Below, piece after piece: positions 9,301-16,692 of a stretch of 64,000 bases of DNA; within the stretch, counting starts at the first letter, position 1, and each line of letters starts with the position of its first letter. The translations under genes and the position numbers were made by a program. The DNA comes from Erysipelotrichaceae bacterium (GTDB taxonomy: Bacteria > Bacillota_I > Bacilli_A > Erysipelotrichales > Erysipelotrichaceae): the NCBI GenBank assembly GCA_017431225.1, contig JAFRLM010000007.1, positions 150,788 to 214,787 of the forward strand. The letters are read 5' to 3'. The notes beneath the pieces are model-generated. The model did no database searches. It was given only the letters and a program-made list of their open reading frames with translations, and was not told the origin of the DNA.

Positions 9301-9532
9301 TGTCGAAGAGACCGCCGAGATCGTTGAACCGACAAGCGAATTACTTAATGAAACGAAGCCGTTCATTATCGAAAAAACCAAAACGAATACTGTTATCGAA
9401 GACGAAGATGACGATGAAGAACCTGCTCCAAGCAAGTTGCTGAACATCATTCTGATCGTGCTTACGATCGCACTGATCGCTGTTCTCGGAGTTGTGATCT
9501 ACGGCTTATTGAAAACAGAAGGTATTATCTGA
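6380..9532 (+). CDS. giant acidic Glu/Val/Pro repeat protein with C-terminal membrane anchor
   Basis: Function unknown; no known family recognised. The 1050-residue protein has no signal peptide. Residues 1-90 are charged and probably helical. Residues ~170-850 consist mainly of roughly 11-residue units of the type VEEVAEPVVET, very acidic and probably extended or disordered. The repeats are interrupted by short non-repetitive islands: FPWD at residues 301-306 (FVFPWD) and 336-341 (FIFPWD), YLFPWE at 541-546, and a related FNPFYF at about 648-653. A duplicated SEIER(M/L)MG element follows near residues 893-920. One hydrophobic helix at about 1020-1043 leaves only a few residues after it, so the long acidic arm should face the cytoplasm (tail-anchored). 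Expressed alone between a promoter at 6345 and a terminator at 9535. It may be a scaffold that presents docking motifs at the membrane (inference). Confidence 0.8.
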   Translation: MAKLSRTQKYAELRNRLENDHEVDLNTAHLSEYGNKLNDLQQKITEEAKDNLTGLGEKVEDKVEKVEDKVEKVKETVEEKLEELEEGLTEKYNFVIQELTGDVDDYTSTFEIPLADIAKELDSDKADDKANEAVEETTEDVKKLSDDVINLFNFDEKPVTEEPEKIVSEVVEVAEPVVENVPEVVEEVAETVAEPVEEVAETVEEVAEPVVETVVEAAPEVVEEVTEPVAETVEEVAETVAEPVVEEVAETVEEPATEPETQVDEIIPERAEDIILEWTAEREGKAEKAEEPVEEEPESRFVFPWDVREEPEETPAEEPAETVEEPVETPVENEPFIFPWDRKNETEETVTEPVTEPVEEPVVEEVTEVTEPVAETVEEVAEPVVEAAPEVVEEVTEPVAETVEEVAETVEEPVVEEVAEPVVEAVEEPIEIIVPEVQETVEEPVAEPVVETVPEVVEEPVVEEPAVETVPEVVEEVTEPVVETVEEVVEAAPEVAEEVTEPVAETVEEVAETVEEPVVEEVAEPVVEKVAEPEIGSDSTYLFPWEIEQPAEEPAVETVPEVVEEVTEPVVETVEEVAEPVVEAAPEVVEEVTEPVAETVEEVVETVKEPVVEEVVETVEEPVVEEVTEPVVEKVEEPEIDAEPTKIFNPFYFAEKPQPVAEPAEEPVVETVPEVVEEVAEPVVETVEEVAEPVVETVKEVAETVTEPVVEEVAEPVVEAVPEVAEEVTEPVVETVEEVVEPIAETIEVAEPVVETPAEPEAEPVDFLKETLNEVTEYNKAQGLVTADEVPNTILDEIRGIHHEEPVVEPVKEVVPEPVEETVEPVAEPVVEAVPEVVEKATEPEAEKNEKEFNDTLTLQIHNIMAALEAGEEKEEAPAAEVKDETKDTHRSEIERMMGISGTYSKTSLASEIERLMGEFQTEENPVVQPEKTFEPEEAEDSTRVFAAAEPQGDTIEHPVLAKKLEEPEPEEEVVEETAEIVEPTSELLNETKPFIIEKTKTNTVIEDEDDDEEPAPSKLLNIILIVLTIALIAVLGVVIYGLLKTEGII
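6883..8910 (+). repeat. in-frame Glu/Val/Pro codon repeats
   Basis: Degenerate tandem repeats built from GAA, GTT/GTC, CCG and GCT codons, about 33 bp per unit, with higher-order copies of 90-110 bp. Unit boundaries drift and island sequences interrupt them at about 7280, 7385, 8000 and 8320. The strong codon skew opens long empty frames on the opposite strand. Confidence 0.85.
7555..7963 (+). repeat. 97-bp perfect direct repeat inside the repeat-protein gene
   Basis: Bases 7555-7651 and 7867-7963 are identical, 312 bp apart, and the similarity continues upstream with a single mismatch. Such exact identity in an otherwise diverged array points to recent duplication or gene conversion. Recombination between the copies would delete 312 bp (104 codons) in frame. 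Confidence 0.85.
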
Positions 9533-9534
9533 TA

Positions 9535-9565
9535 AAAAAGAAAGGCAGGTTCCTGCCTTCTTTTT
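9535..9565 (+). terminator. Rho-independent terminator of the repeat-protein gene
   Basis: Stem AAGGCAGG / CCTGCCTT with a two-base loop, an A-rich upstream arm and a TTTTT tail, starting three bases after the TGA stop. Confidence 0.88.
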
Positions 9566-9582
9566 AAGTTATGGGGAAAAAT

Positions 9583-10254
9583 ATGAAAAAGATCAACATT
9601 GCAATTGACGGCCCGAGCGCCGCAGGAAAAAGCAGCGTAGCCGAAAGACTCGCTGCAGAACTGAATTATACACACCTTGACACCGGTTCGATGTACCGGG
9701 CAGTGGCGTATTATGTTCAGTCCAAAAAGATCGCTTTAGACGACGAAGAAAAGATCGTTGATCTTTTGCGTAAGACCCGTATCGCGGTCGAACCGGACGG
9801 AACGATCGAGATCGGTGAGCTCCGTCTCAAAGAGGAACTCTACGGAAACGAGATCTCCCTCGCCGCATCCGACGTATCAAAGCTCAAAGGTGTCAGAGCC
9901 CGTCTGGTCGAGATCCAGCAGGAGATCGCGGAGGAAAAGGGCTATATCCTTGATGGCCGCGATATCGGTACGGTCGTTCTTCCGCATGCGGAAGTCAAGA
10001 TCTATCTGACCGCATCCGCGGAAGCCAGAGCGCAGCGCAGAACGAAACAGAATCTTGAGAAGGGCATCGAAGCGGATTACGAACAGATCCTCAGTGAGAT
10101 CATTGCCAGAGATTATCAGGATACACATCGTGAACATTCGCCGCTGATGCAGGCCGAGGACGCGATCCTGGTCGACAGCTCGGATCTTGATCTTGATGAA
10201 GTGATCGAAAAGATCGTTTCGATCATTGAAGAGAGGTTGCAGCAGGATGATTGA
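9583..10254 (+). CDS. cmk: cytidylate kinase
   Basis: Phosphorylates CMP and dCMP to the diphosphates. P-loop GPSAAGKSS at residues 10-18, then the family motifs LDTGSMYRA and DGRDIGTVV, which contact the nucleobase and phosphates. I place the start at 9583: GGGG six bases upstream can act as a Shine-Dalgarno, and [11 protein letters not shown] is the usual N-terminus. The in-frame ATG at 9571 has no ribosome site. The resulting 223 residues is normal for Cmk. It begins just after a terminator and overlaps der by 8 bases; the cmk-der pair is widespread in Firmicutes. Confidence 0.93.
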   Translation: MKKINIAIDGPSAAGKSSVAERLAAELNYTHLDTGSMYRAVAYYVQSKKIALDDEEKIVDLLRKTRIAVEPDGTIEIGELRLKEELYGNEISLAASDVSKLKGVRARLVEIQQEIAEEKGYILDGRDIGTVVLPHAEVKIYLTASAEARAQRRTKQNLEKGIEADYEQILSEIIARDYQDTHREHSPLMQAEDAILVDSSDLDLDEVIEKIVSIIEERLQQDD

Positions 10255-11560
10255 TGGAACAATTGCGATCGTAGGAAGACCGAATGTTGGTAAATCAACG
10301 ATCTTCAACAGAATGCTGGAGGAAAGACTCGCGATCGTCGAAGATACCCCGGGCGTGACCAGGGACAGGATCTACGGTGACTGCGAATGGCTCTCCAAGA
10401 CCTACCGGGTGATCGATACCGGTGGTATCCAGCTGGAAGATCAGCCTTTCCAGAAAGAGATCCGCATGCAGGTCGATATCGCGATCGAAGAAGCGGATGT
10501 GCTTGTTTTTGTCGTTAACGGAAATGACGGTATCACCAAAGACGACGAGTTTGTCGCTTCTTTGCTCCGCAACAGCCGGAAAAACGTTATCCTTGCGGTC
10601 AATAAGATCGACAATACCGAAAAGATCGCGAATATCTATGAATTCTACAAGCTCGGATTCTCGGATCCGATCCCGGTCTCCGGTGTCCACGGCATCGGTA
10701 TCGGTGATCTTCTGGATCAGTGCGTCGCGCTGATGCCGGAGAAAAAGATCGAGGAAGAAAACGGAAGCATCCATTTTGCGGTGATCGGACGTCCGAACGT
10801 CGGCAAGAGCTCCCTTACCAATGCTTTCCTGAAACAGGACCGTGTCATCGTTTCCGATATCAGCGGAACGACCAGAGACGCGATCGATACACCTTTCACA
10901 GTTGACGGTCAGAGCTATGTCGTTGTCGATACAGCCGGTATCCGCAAAAGAGGAAAGGTATACGAAAACATCGAGAAGTATTCTGTTCTCCGTTCCAAGA
11001 ACGCGATCGACCGAAGCGATGTTGTCCTGGTCGTTTTAGACGGCGGTACCGGGATCATCGAACAGGATAAGCATGTTGCTGGACTGGCGCATGAGGCGCT
11101 CAAGGGCGTGATCATCGTTTACAATAAATGGGATCTGGTTGAGAAAGATGACAAGACGATGTCAAAGATCACCAAGAAGATCCGTGATGAATTCAAATAT
11201 CTGGATTATGCTCCGATCGCCTTCGTTTCCGCGAAGAATCAGGCGCGTATCCAGACGATCCTGCCGCTGATCAAGCAGGTCTATGACAATACAAAACTGC
11301 GTATCCCGACAAACGTTTTAAACGAAGTCATCTACGATGCGCAGCTGAACAATCCTCCGAAAGCGCACAACGGCCGCAAACTGAAGATCTACTATGCTTC
11401 CCAGGTGCAGACCGCGCCGTGCGTGATCGTTCTGTTCGTCAACGATCCGGAGCTGTTCCATTTCTCCTATGAGCGCTATCTTGAAAATCAGCTTCGCGAG
11501 GCGTTTGGCTTTGAAGGTGTGCCGATCAAGATCCTCGCCAGACAGAAGGAGTCATCATGA
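10247..11560 (+). CDS. der: ribosome-assembly GTPase Der (EngA)
   Basis: Essential double GTPase acting in 50S subunit maturation. Two G domains in tandem each carry GRPNVGKS (the first at residues 10-17), with DTPGVTRD / DISGTTRD switch regions, DTGG / DTAG G3 motifs and NKID / NKWD G4 motifs, followed by the C-terminal KH-like domain. The start at 10247 gives 437 residues, the normal length, and begins inside the last codons of cmk. The longer frame from 10226 adds a non-homologous extension. It overlaps gpsA by 4 bases, as in many Firmicutes. Confidence 0.96.
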   Translation: MIDGTIAIVGRPNVGKSTIFNRMLEERLAIVEDTPGVTRDRIYGDCEWLSKTYRVIDTGGIQLEDQPFQKEIRMQVDIAIEEADVLVFVVNGNDGITKDDEFVASLLRNSRKNVILAVNKIDNTEKIANIYEFYKLGFSDPIPVSGVHGIGIGDLLDQCVALMPEKKIEEENGSIHFAVIGRPNVGKSSLTNAFLKQDRVIVSDISGTTRDAIDTPFTVDGQSYVVVDTAGIRKRGKVYENIEKYSVLRSKNAIDRSDVVLVVLDGGTGIIEQDKHVAGLAHEALKGVIIVYNKWDLVEKDDKTMSKITKKIRDEFKYLDYAPIAFVSAKNQARIQTILPLIKQVYDNTKLRIPTNVLNEVIYDAQLNNPPKAHNGRKLKIYYASQVQTAPCVIVLFVNDPELFHFSYERYLENQLREAFGFEGVPIKILARQKESS

Positions 11561-12552
11561 AAATAGCCGTCATCGGTTCCGGTTCCTGGGGCACTGCCTT
11601 GGCGCAGGTTCTTGCGGATAACGGACACGAAGTCGTTCTCAAAGGCAGGAATCCTGCCGAAGCAGCGGATATCAATCTGTATCACCGCAACAGCAAGTTT
11701 TTCGGGAATACAGAGATCAGCCATCGTCTTACGGCTTCTACGAGCTATGATGTCGTAAAAGACGCGGAAGTCTGTGTTCTTTCCGTTCCGGTCGCCGCTA
11801 TCTCCGCCACCGCGGCAGAAGTGGCTGCCTGCCTGGAAAAGCCGGCGATCATCATAAACGTCGCAAAAGGTTTTGATCCCGCGACGAAAGACAGAATGTC
11901 GCTGACGATCCGCCGACAGATGGGAGATAAGGCATCTGAAGTCGTTTCCCTGATCGGACCCAGCCACGCGGAAGAGGTGATCATCCGTCTTCTGACCAGC
12001 GTCAACGCTGTCTGCGAAGACGAGGAAGCTGCCCGCACTGTGCAGGAACTTTTCGCGAATTCCTATTTCCGGGTCTACCGGAATACAGATGTCCTCGGTG
12101 CCGAGATCGCCGCTGCCTTAAAAAACATCATGGCGATCGCGTCGGGTATCCTGACCGGTCTGAACCAGGGCGATAACGCGCGTGCCGCTCTGATGACCCG
12201 CGGTCTGCATGAGATCACCCGCTATGGACTGCATTTCGGTGGCAAGCAGGAGACTTTCCTCGGCCTGAATGGTGTCGGCGATCTGATCGTTACCTGTTCC
12301 TCGGTCCATTCCCGTAACTATCAGGCCGGACTGGCGATCGGCAAAGCGGATGACGCTGCCGAATTCCTGAAGAACAATACTAAAACGACCGAGGGTATCG
12401 CTACCACAAAGGTCGTTTACGAAAAGGCGAAAGAAGAAGGGATCGATATGCCGATCACGGAAGCGGTCTATCAGGTCCTTTATGAATTAAAAAAGCCTTC
12501 CGAGGTCATCGGAGGCTTAATGAGCCGTTCTCTGAAATCTGAGATAGATTAA
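11557..12552 (+). CDS. gpsA: glycerol-3-phosphate dehydrogenase [NAD(P)+]
   Basis: Reduces dihydroxyacetone phosphate to sn-glycerol-3-phosphate for phospholipid synthesis. Rossmann fold GSGSWGTA at residues 7-14, the IGPSHAEE motif in the middle and the C-terminal catalytic [11 protein letters not shown] region with its conserved lysine are all present. Length 331 is typical. Its start overlaps the der stop (ATGA), so the two are coupled. Its stop codon overlaps the stop codon of the convergent degV gene by 4 bases, leaving no room for a terminator between them. Confidence 0.95.
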   Translation: MKIAVIGSGSWGTALAQVLADNGHEVVLKGRNPAEAADINLYHRNSKFFGNTEISHRLTASTSYDVVKDAEVCVLSVPVAAISATAAEVAACLEKPAIIINVAKGFDPATKDRMSLTIRRQMGDKASEVVSLIGPSHAEEVIIRLLTSVNAVCEDEEAARTVQELFANSYFRVYRNTDVLGAEIAAALKNIMAIASGILTGLNQGDNARAALMTRGLHEITRYGLHFGGKQETFLGLNGVGDLIVTCSSVHSRNYQAGLAIGKADDAAEFLKNNTKTTEGIATTKVVYEKAKEEGIDMPITEAVYQVLYELKKPSEVIGGLMSRSLKSEID

Positions 12553-13415
12553 CGGTCGGTCCCCCAGAAGGTGAACGCGATCATTCCCGGTCCGGTATGT
12601 GAACCGATGACCGGTCCGATAAAGGTATAGTGGATATCTGTTTCCGGGAACTCCGCTTTAACGAGTTCACCGAGCTGATGGGCACGTTCCAGATCGTCAC
12701 CGTGACCGATAACGAGATAGTTACCCAGCTCAGGACGATAGCTCTGGCGCATGTGACGCATCTGTGCCTCCATGGCATGTTTGCGGCCGCGCGCTTTTTC
12801 TTTTACTTCAAGCTTTCCATCGTGGTCGACGGTAAGCATCGGTTTGATCTGCAGGGCCGTGCCGACAACAGCGGCTGCGGCAGAAACACGGCCGCCGCGC
12901 TTGAGATGTTCGAATTCGTCTACCGTGAACCAGTGCGCGACCTTGTATTTGCGGTCTTCGATCCAGGCAACGATCTCTTCGAGGCTGAGGCCTTCCTTCT
13001 GCTTTTCCAGCGCCTGTTCGATCAGGATGCCGAGACCGATGGAAGCGCAGGCGGAATCAAGCACATAGAGCTGACGATCCGGATATTTGCCGGCGAGTTC
13101 TTCTTTTGCCAGAACGGCGTTGCGGTAGCAGCCGGACAGACCGGATGTGAGGCCGAGATAAATGACATCGATCCCTTTGCTGAGATACTTTTCAAATTCC
13201 TGTGCGTAAATATAAGGATTGATCGCGGAAGTGGAAGCGAATTTTCCGTTCTTCAGCATTGCGTAGAAATCTTCGATCTTCAGATCTCCACCCGGACCGT
13301 ATTTATAACTATCATCACCGACAATGACATCCATGGGGATGACATCGAGAGCCGGTAATCCATCTAACATTTCAGCAGAATAATCCGCAGTTGCATCTGT
13401 GATTATCTGATACAT
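12549..13415 (-). CDS. DegV-family fatty-acid-binding protein
   Basis: Member of the DegV family (288 residues), which bind fatty acids or lipids; characterised relatives such as FakB deliver exogenous fatty acids to the kinase FakA. Family features include TDATADYS at the N-terminus, TSAINPY after residue 60 and the LTSGLSGCYRNA lipid-binding region. The C-terminal GPVIGSHTGPG motif is also conserved. A clear Shine-Dalgarno (AGGGGG) precedes the ATG. It is transcribed alone, convergently with gpsA, whose product supplies the glycerol phosphate backbone. The lipid role is inferred from the family. Confidence 0.88.
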   Translation of the reverse strand: MYQIITDATADYSAEMLDGLPALDVIPMDVIVGDDSYKYGPGGDLKIEDFYAMLKNGKFASTSAINPYIYAQEFEKYLSKGIDVIYLGLTSGLSGCYRNAVLAKEELAGKYPDRQLYVLDSACASIGLGILIEQALEKQKEGLSLEEIVAWIEDRKYKVAHWFTVDEFEHLKRGGRVSAAAAVVGTALQIKPMLTVDHDGKLEVKEKARGRKHAMEAQMRHMRQSYRPELGNYLVIGHGDDLERAHQLGELVKAEFPETDIHYTFIGPVIGSHTGPGMIAFTFWGTDR

Positions 13416-13514
13416 AATATACCCCCTGGTCTAAACACTTATCTATTATTGCCGAAACCGTATCAAAACACAAGTTTTTAGCATAAATAGAGCATTTTTG
13501 CACACTTTCTCTTC

Positions 13515-13544
13515 TTGCAATAGCACCTCTGCTTGTGTTAAGAT
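13515..13544 (+). promoter_or_regulatory. promoter of the rpsF-ssb-rpsR operon
   Basis: TTGCAA and TAAGAT separated by 18 bp. Transcription would begin about 20 bases before the structured rpsF leader. The rest of the intergenic stretch (13416-13514) holds the divergent degV promoter region and no other recognisable element. Confidence 0.55.
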
Positions 13545-13565
13545 ATTCAAGCGAATAGAAATATT

Positions 13566-13597
13566 CCTTGTCTTATTCATGCAATAAGACCGTTAGG
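13566..13597 (+). promoter_or_regulatory. candidate S6:S18-binding leader of rpsF
   Basis: Just before the Shine-Dalgarno there is a perfect 7-bp hairpin (TCTTATT / AATAAGA, 13571-13589) followed at once by a bulged CCG (13590-13592) and closed by CCT / AGG pairs. A hairpin with a bulged CCG trinucleotide next to the ribosome site is the known recognition element of the S6:S18 complex, which represses its own operon. The match is by eye; no covariance search was run. Confidence 0.6.
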
Positions 13598-13613
13598 CCA
13601 GAAGGAGGTAAAC

Positions 13614-13913
13614 ATGAACCAATACGAGACGATGTATATTCTCAAGCCGACGCTGGAGGATGCAGAACGCGCTGCTCTGATCGAAGAGTTCCACGCAATT
13701 GTTCCTGCACACGGCGGTACGATTGACAATGTCGACGAATGGGGCATCCGTGATTTCGCATACGAGATCGATGGCATGACCAAGGGTTACTACGTTGTCG
13801 TTACATTCACCGCTAACAACGATGGCTTGAACGAAATGAACCGACTCATGGGAATCAATTCCAATGTTGTCCGTTCTATGACCATCAACTTAGCCGAAAA
13901 GAAAGGCAAATAA
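13614..13913 (+). CDS. rpsF: 30S ribosomal protein S6
   Basis: Small-subunit protein of 99 residues that pairs with S18 on the platform of the 30S. Typical N-terminus YETMYILKP, the central WGIRDFAYEIDG strand and a short charged C-terminus. Strong Shine-Dalgarno (AGAAGGAGG) eight bases upstream. It heads the classical rpsF-ssb-rpsR operon and follows a leader that may bind its own product with S18. Confidence 0.97.
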   Translation: MNQYETMYILKPTLEDAERAALIEEFHAIVPAHGGTIDNVDEWGIRDFAYEIDGMTKGYYVVVTFTANNDGLNEMNRLMGINSNVVRSMTINLAEKKGK

Positions 13914-13914
13914 G

Positions 13915-14397
13915 ATGATCAACAGTGTAGTGCTTGTCGGGAGACTGACAAGAGACGTCGAACTGAGAAAGACCAGAACAAATCTTTCTGTTGCGACATT
14001 TACACTCGCGTGTGACCGCCGTTTCAGCAAGAACCAGGGCGACGGCTCCAACCAGACAGCTGACTTCATCAGCTGTGTTGCCTGGAGACAGTCCGCTGAT
14101 TTCCTTGCTCAGTATGGCAAAAAGGGAAATATCGTAGCAGTTGAAGGCCGTATCTCGACCAGAAGCTATGACGGTCAGGACGGCAAAAAAGTCTATGTGA
14201 CAGAAGTCACCTGTGACAACGTCCAGTTACTGTCCCGTTCCGAACGCAGTGAAGCTCCGGCTCCGGTTCAGAACAACAACAACAACTACAATACTTTCAC
14301 CCCGTCTTCGGAACCGGCTTTCATGAATGACGTGAACGACGATTTCGATAACACACCTTCACTTGATATCTCAAGTGATGATCTACCATTCTATTGA
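13915..14397 (+). CDS. ssb: single-stranded DNA-binding protein
   Basis: Essential ssDNA-binding protein of replication and repair, 160 residues. An OB-fold occupies about residues 1-105 (MINSVVLVGRLTRDVELR at the start), then an Asn-rich flexible linker and the acidic tip DDLPFY that recruits partner proteins. It starts one base after rpsF, with the ribosome site in the end of rpsF, between the two ribosomal protein genes as in most Firmicutes. Confidence 0.97.
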   Translation: MINSVVLVGRLTRDVELRKTRTNLSVATFTLACDRRFSKNQGDGSNQTADFISCVAWRQSADFLAQYGKKGNIVAVEGRISTRSYDGQDGKKVYVTEVTCDNVQLLSRSERSEAPAPVQNNNNNYNTFTPSSEPAFMNDVNDDFDNTPSLDISSDDLPFY

Positions 14398-14415
14398 TAG
14401 AAAGGAATAAGGAAA

Positions 14416-14646
14416 ATGGCATTTCGTAAGAGAAGAGTAGGATTCCGCAAGGTTTGCTACTTCACAAAGAATAAGATCGAATACATCGACTACAAGGATG
14501 TTGAACTGTTGAAGCGCTTCATCTCTCCGAACGGAAAGATCACACCGCGCCGTGTAACCGGCACCAGCGCTAAATATCAGCGTATGCTGTCAACAGCGAT
14601 CAAACGTGCTCGTCAGATGGCATTACTGCCGTACGTAGCAGACTAG
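14416..14646 (+). CDS. rpsR: 30S ribosomal protein S18
   Basis: Basic 76-residue protein that binds S6 on the 30S platform. The conserved core [14 protein letters not shown] and the C-terminal [12 protein letters not shown] identify it. An AGAAAGGAATAAGG element supplies the ribosome site. Last gene of the operon; a strong terminator follows. Confidence 0.97.
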   Translation: MAFRKRRVGFRKVCYFTKNKIEYIDYKDVELLKRFISPNGKITPRRVTGTSAKYQRMLSTAIKRARQMALLPYVAD

Positions 14647-14655
14647 TCGCAAACG

Positions 14656-14690
14656 AAAAAATCCTGCAGGGAAACCTGCAGGATTTTTTT
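14656..14690. terminator. strong bidirectional terminator after rpsR
   Basis: Perfect 15-bp stem (arms 14656-14670 and 14675-14689, core ATCCTGCAGG) with a GAAA tetraloop, ending in a T run. The A-rich left arm makes it equally usable on the minus strand for the convergent AEC permease gene. Confidence 0.93.
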
Positions 14691-14695
14691 AATCG

Positions 14696-14712
14696 TTTTT
14701 TTTTTTTTTTTT
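14696..14712. repeat. 17-base homopolymeric T tract
   Basis: Seventeen consecutive T residues on the plus strand, one base away from the stop codon of the minus-strand AEC gene and outside its coding frame. It may be assembly- or slippage-sensitive, but length change would not alter either neighbouring protein. Confidence 0.9.
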
Positions 14713-14713
14713 A

Positions 14714-15631
14714 TCAGAGGACAGCGTTCAGCAGGGTGACCCAGCCGGGCAACAAAAACAGCGAGAGCAGTGTAGAGAAGACCACGCAGTTCGCCGCGAA
14801 TTCGGCGTTGCAGTTGTACTGGTCGGCGAAGACGGAGGCTGTTGAGCCAGCCGGCATGGCGGCCATAACGACCGCGATCGAAGTGACGAGCGGATCGACA
14901 CCCAGCAGAACACAGGGGATCAGGGTCAGAACCGGGATCAGCAGAAGACGCACGAAGGCATATGCCAGATTATATTTGGACAGCAGGTGACCGAACCCGG
15001 ACTCGCCGAGGATCATACCGATAAAGACCATCGCCATCGGCGAAGCGCAGCGGCCGAGGCTGGCGAGCACATCGTTGATCGGGCCTAACGGCGGGTTGAA
15101 CAGCATTTTCAGCACACCGAGCATGACCGCGATCAGGCAGGGATTGGTAAAGATCGTCTTGATGATCGCCTTGAAACTTTTGCCTCCGCTGAAATAACCG
15201 GCGCCGAAGGAAAAAGCGATCATTCTTGCAGGAACCAGAAAGATCTGGGTAATGATCAGTCCCATCGGACCGTAAACTCCCTCGCTTACCGCGTTTCCGA
15301 GGAAACCGGCATTGGAGCAGATCGTACCGTACTTCAGTGTCGGCTGGACGTTTTTCTCAGCCCAGTTCCAGGCGAAAAGATTAAAGATGATGCCTCCGAT
15401 CTCGATCAGCAGGGAAATAATGAAGATCTGGATGAACTGGCCCAGGAGCGTGGAGTTCATTTCCATATTGAAAGAGTTGATGATTGAGCAGGGAAGCAGG
15501 ACATTCATGATCAGTTTGGAAAGGACGGAGCGATCCTTGGGCTTCAGGACTTTGAAACGGCATAAAGCGTAACCGACCGCGATCTCCGCGAACATCAGAA
15601 ACTGCAGTGTGAATAGTTTTCCGAACCCCAT
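14714..15631 (-). CDS. AEC-family (auxin efflux carrier-like) permease
   Basis: Inner-membrane carrier of 305 residues with about ten hydrophobic segments. It shows the family features: N-terminal EIAVGYALCRF, then NVLLPCSIINSF, and the mid-protein GFLGNAVSEGVYG motif around the substrate-binding crossover. Bacterial members export or import small carboxylates such as malate; the substrate here cannot be told. A Shine-Dalgarno (GAGGG) lies eight bases before the ATG, with a TATACT -10 just upstream. It is inserted, on the opposite strand, in the otherwise conserved rpsR-yybS neighbourhood. Confidence 0.85.
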   Translation of the reverse strand: MGFGKLFTLQFLMFAEIAVGYALCRFKVLKPKDRSVLSKLIMNVLLPCSIINSFNMEMNSTLLGQFIQIFIISLLIEIGGIIFNLFAWNWAEKNVQPTLKYGTICSNAGFLGNAVSEGVYGPMGLIITQIFLVPARMIAFSFGAGYFSGGKSFKAIIKTIFTNPCLIAVMLGVLKMLFNPPLGPINDVLASLGRCASPMAMVFIGMILGESGFGHLLSKYNLAYAFVRLLLIPVLTLIPCVLLGVDPLVTSIAVVMAAMPAGSTASVFADQYNCNAEFAANCVVFSTLLSLFLLPGWVTLLNAVL

Positions 15632-15741
15632 AAATCAATCCCTCGATCCTCAGTATAACGGCTCTATTCTATCATCTATGCAGAAAAAGGGGAGGAAAAA
15701 GACGGAGAAAGTGAAAACTGTTTTTAGAATGTGCGATAATG

Positions 15742-15747
15742 TATAAT
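15742..15747 (+). promoter_or_regulatory. -10 hexamer placing the start of transcription at the yybS start codon
   Basis: TATAAT ends exactly six bases before the ATG at 15754, and no Shine-Dalgarno is present. A weaker overlapping extended -10 (TGCGATAAT) lies upstream and would leave a leader of about six bases. Either way the mRNA should be leaderless or nearly so. Confidence 0.6.
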
Positions 15748-15753
15748 AAATTT

Positions 15754-16692
15754 ATGAATTCTACGCGCAAGATTACTTACGGCGCGATGCTGCTGGCGAT
15801 CCTGGGTGCTATCATGGCGCTGGATCGTTACGTATTCGCGATGGCAGTGGATGAGCTGATCTTTCTGCTGCAGGCCGTGATCATTATCCTATATGCATGC
15901 AAATACAGCTGGAAGGACGGACTGTATCTCAGTTTCGGCGTAGCTGTTCTTACTTTCCTCTTCGGCGGTCTGATGAGCTATCTCTACTGTCCGCTGGCGA
16001 TCGTCGCCGGCCTGGTCTACAGCTACGGCGTCATCAAAGACTGGAGCCGGGGAAAGCTCCTGCTGATAACGGTCGTCCTTTTCGTCATCAGCGAGTTCGT
16101 CCTGACGATGCTTATCATCCCGCTGTTCGGACAGTCCGTCGAACAGCTTTATGCAGAGATGCAGGCAGTGATGGAAGCCTCCCTCGCAAATCTGCCGCAG
16201 GGCTATCTGCCGGAGAACTTCATTTCCGCATTGCTTCCGATCGTTTATGCATTGTCGATCGTTCTGATGGGCGCCATGGAAGCGCTCCTGGTCCATCTCA
16301 TGACGATCGTGCTGCTGCAGCGTTTCCACATCCGCGAGGTCAAGGTGAGACCGCTGTCGGATCTGAAGATCCATCCGGTCATCGGATATGTTCTTTTCGC
16401 GCCGCTCGTCATTTCGATGTTCTTTAACCGTGGGAACACGGAGATGGACAATACAGCTGTCATCCTGACGACGCTGGCGATGATCGGCGCTGTGTCTCTG
16501 TACATTCTCGGGATCGTCTTCATCAGTCTTTACGGACGTCTCGTCCTGCACCGGAATCTTGTCTTTATTGCTGTGCTTCTCAGTTTGTTCGTACCGATCT
16601 TCATGCTCGTCGTGATCCTGATCGGTTTCTTATACGCTTCCGGACCACTCCAGAGGCTGCTTGAAAGGAGAGTCAATGATCATGAAAAATGA
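15754..16692 (+). CDS. YybS-like multipass membrane protein (DUF2232)
   Basis: Integral membrane protein of 312 residues with seven or eight predicted hydrophobic helices and a basic C-terminal end. In Firmicutes a DUF2232 protein of this size regularly precedes gdpP, rplI and the replicative helicase, as here, and this context supports the name. Its function is unknown. I take the ATG at 15754 (MNSTRKITYG) because the in-frame ATG at 15739 lies upstream of the -10 hexamer and would not be transcribed from it. The stop overlaps gdpP by 17 bases. Confidence 0.75.
   Translation: MNSTRKITYGAMLLAILGAIMALDRYVFAMAVDELIFLLQAVIIILYACKYSWKDGLYLSFGVAVLTFLFGGLMSYLYCPLAIVAGLVYSYGVIKDWSRGKLLLITVVLFVISEFVLTMLIIPLFGQSVEQLYAEMQAVMEASLANLPQGYLPENFISALLPIVYALSIVLMGAMEALLVHLMTIVLLQRFHIREVKVRPLSDLKIHPVIGYVLFAPLVISMFFNRGNTEMDNTAVILTTLAMIGAVSLYILGIVFISLYGRLVLHRNLVFIAVLLSLFVPIFMLVVILIGFLYASGPLQRLLERRVNDHEK

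Noticed and set aside
10226..10246. Start of der at 10226
   Set aside because: It adds seven residues absent from the family, and the ATG at 10247 has a ribosome site and the normal N-terminus.
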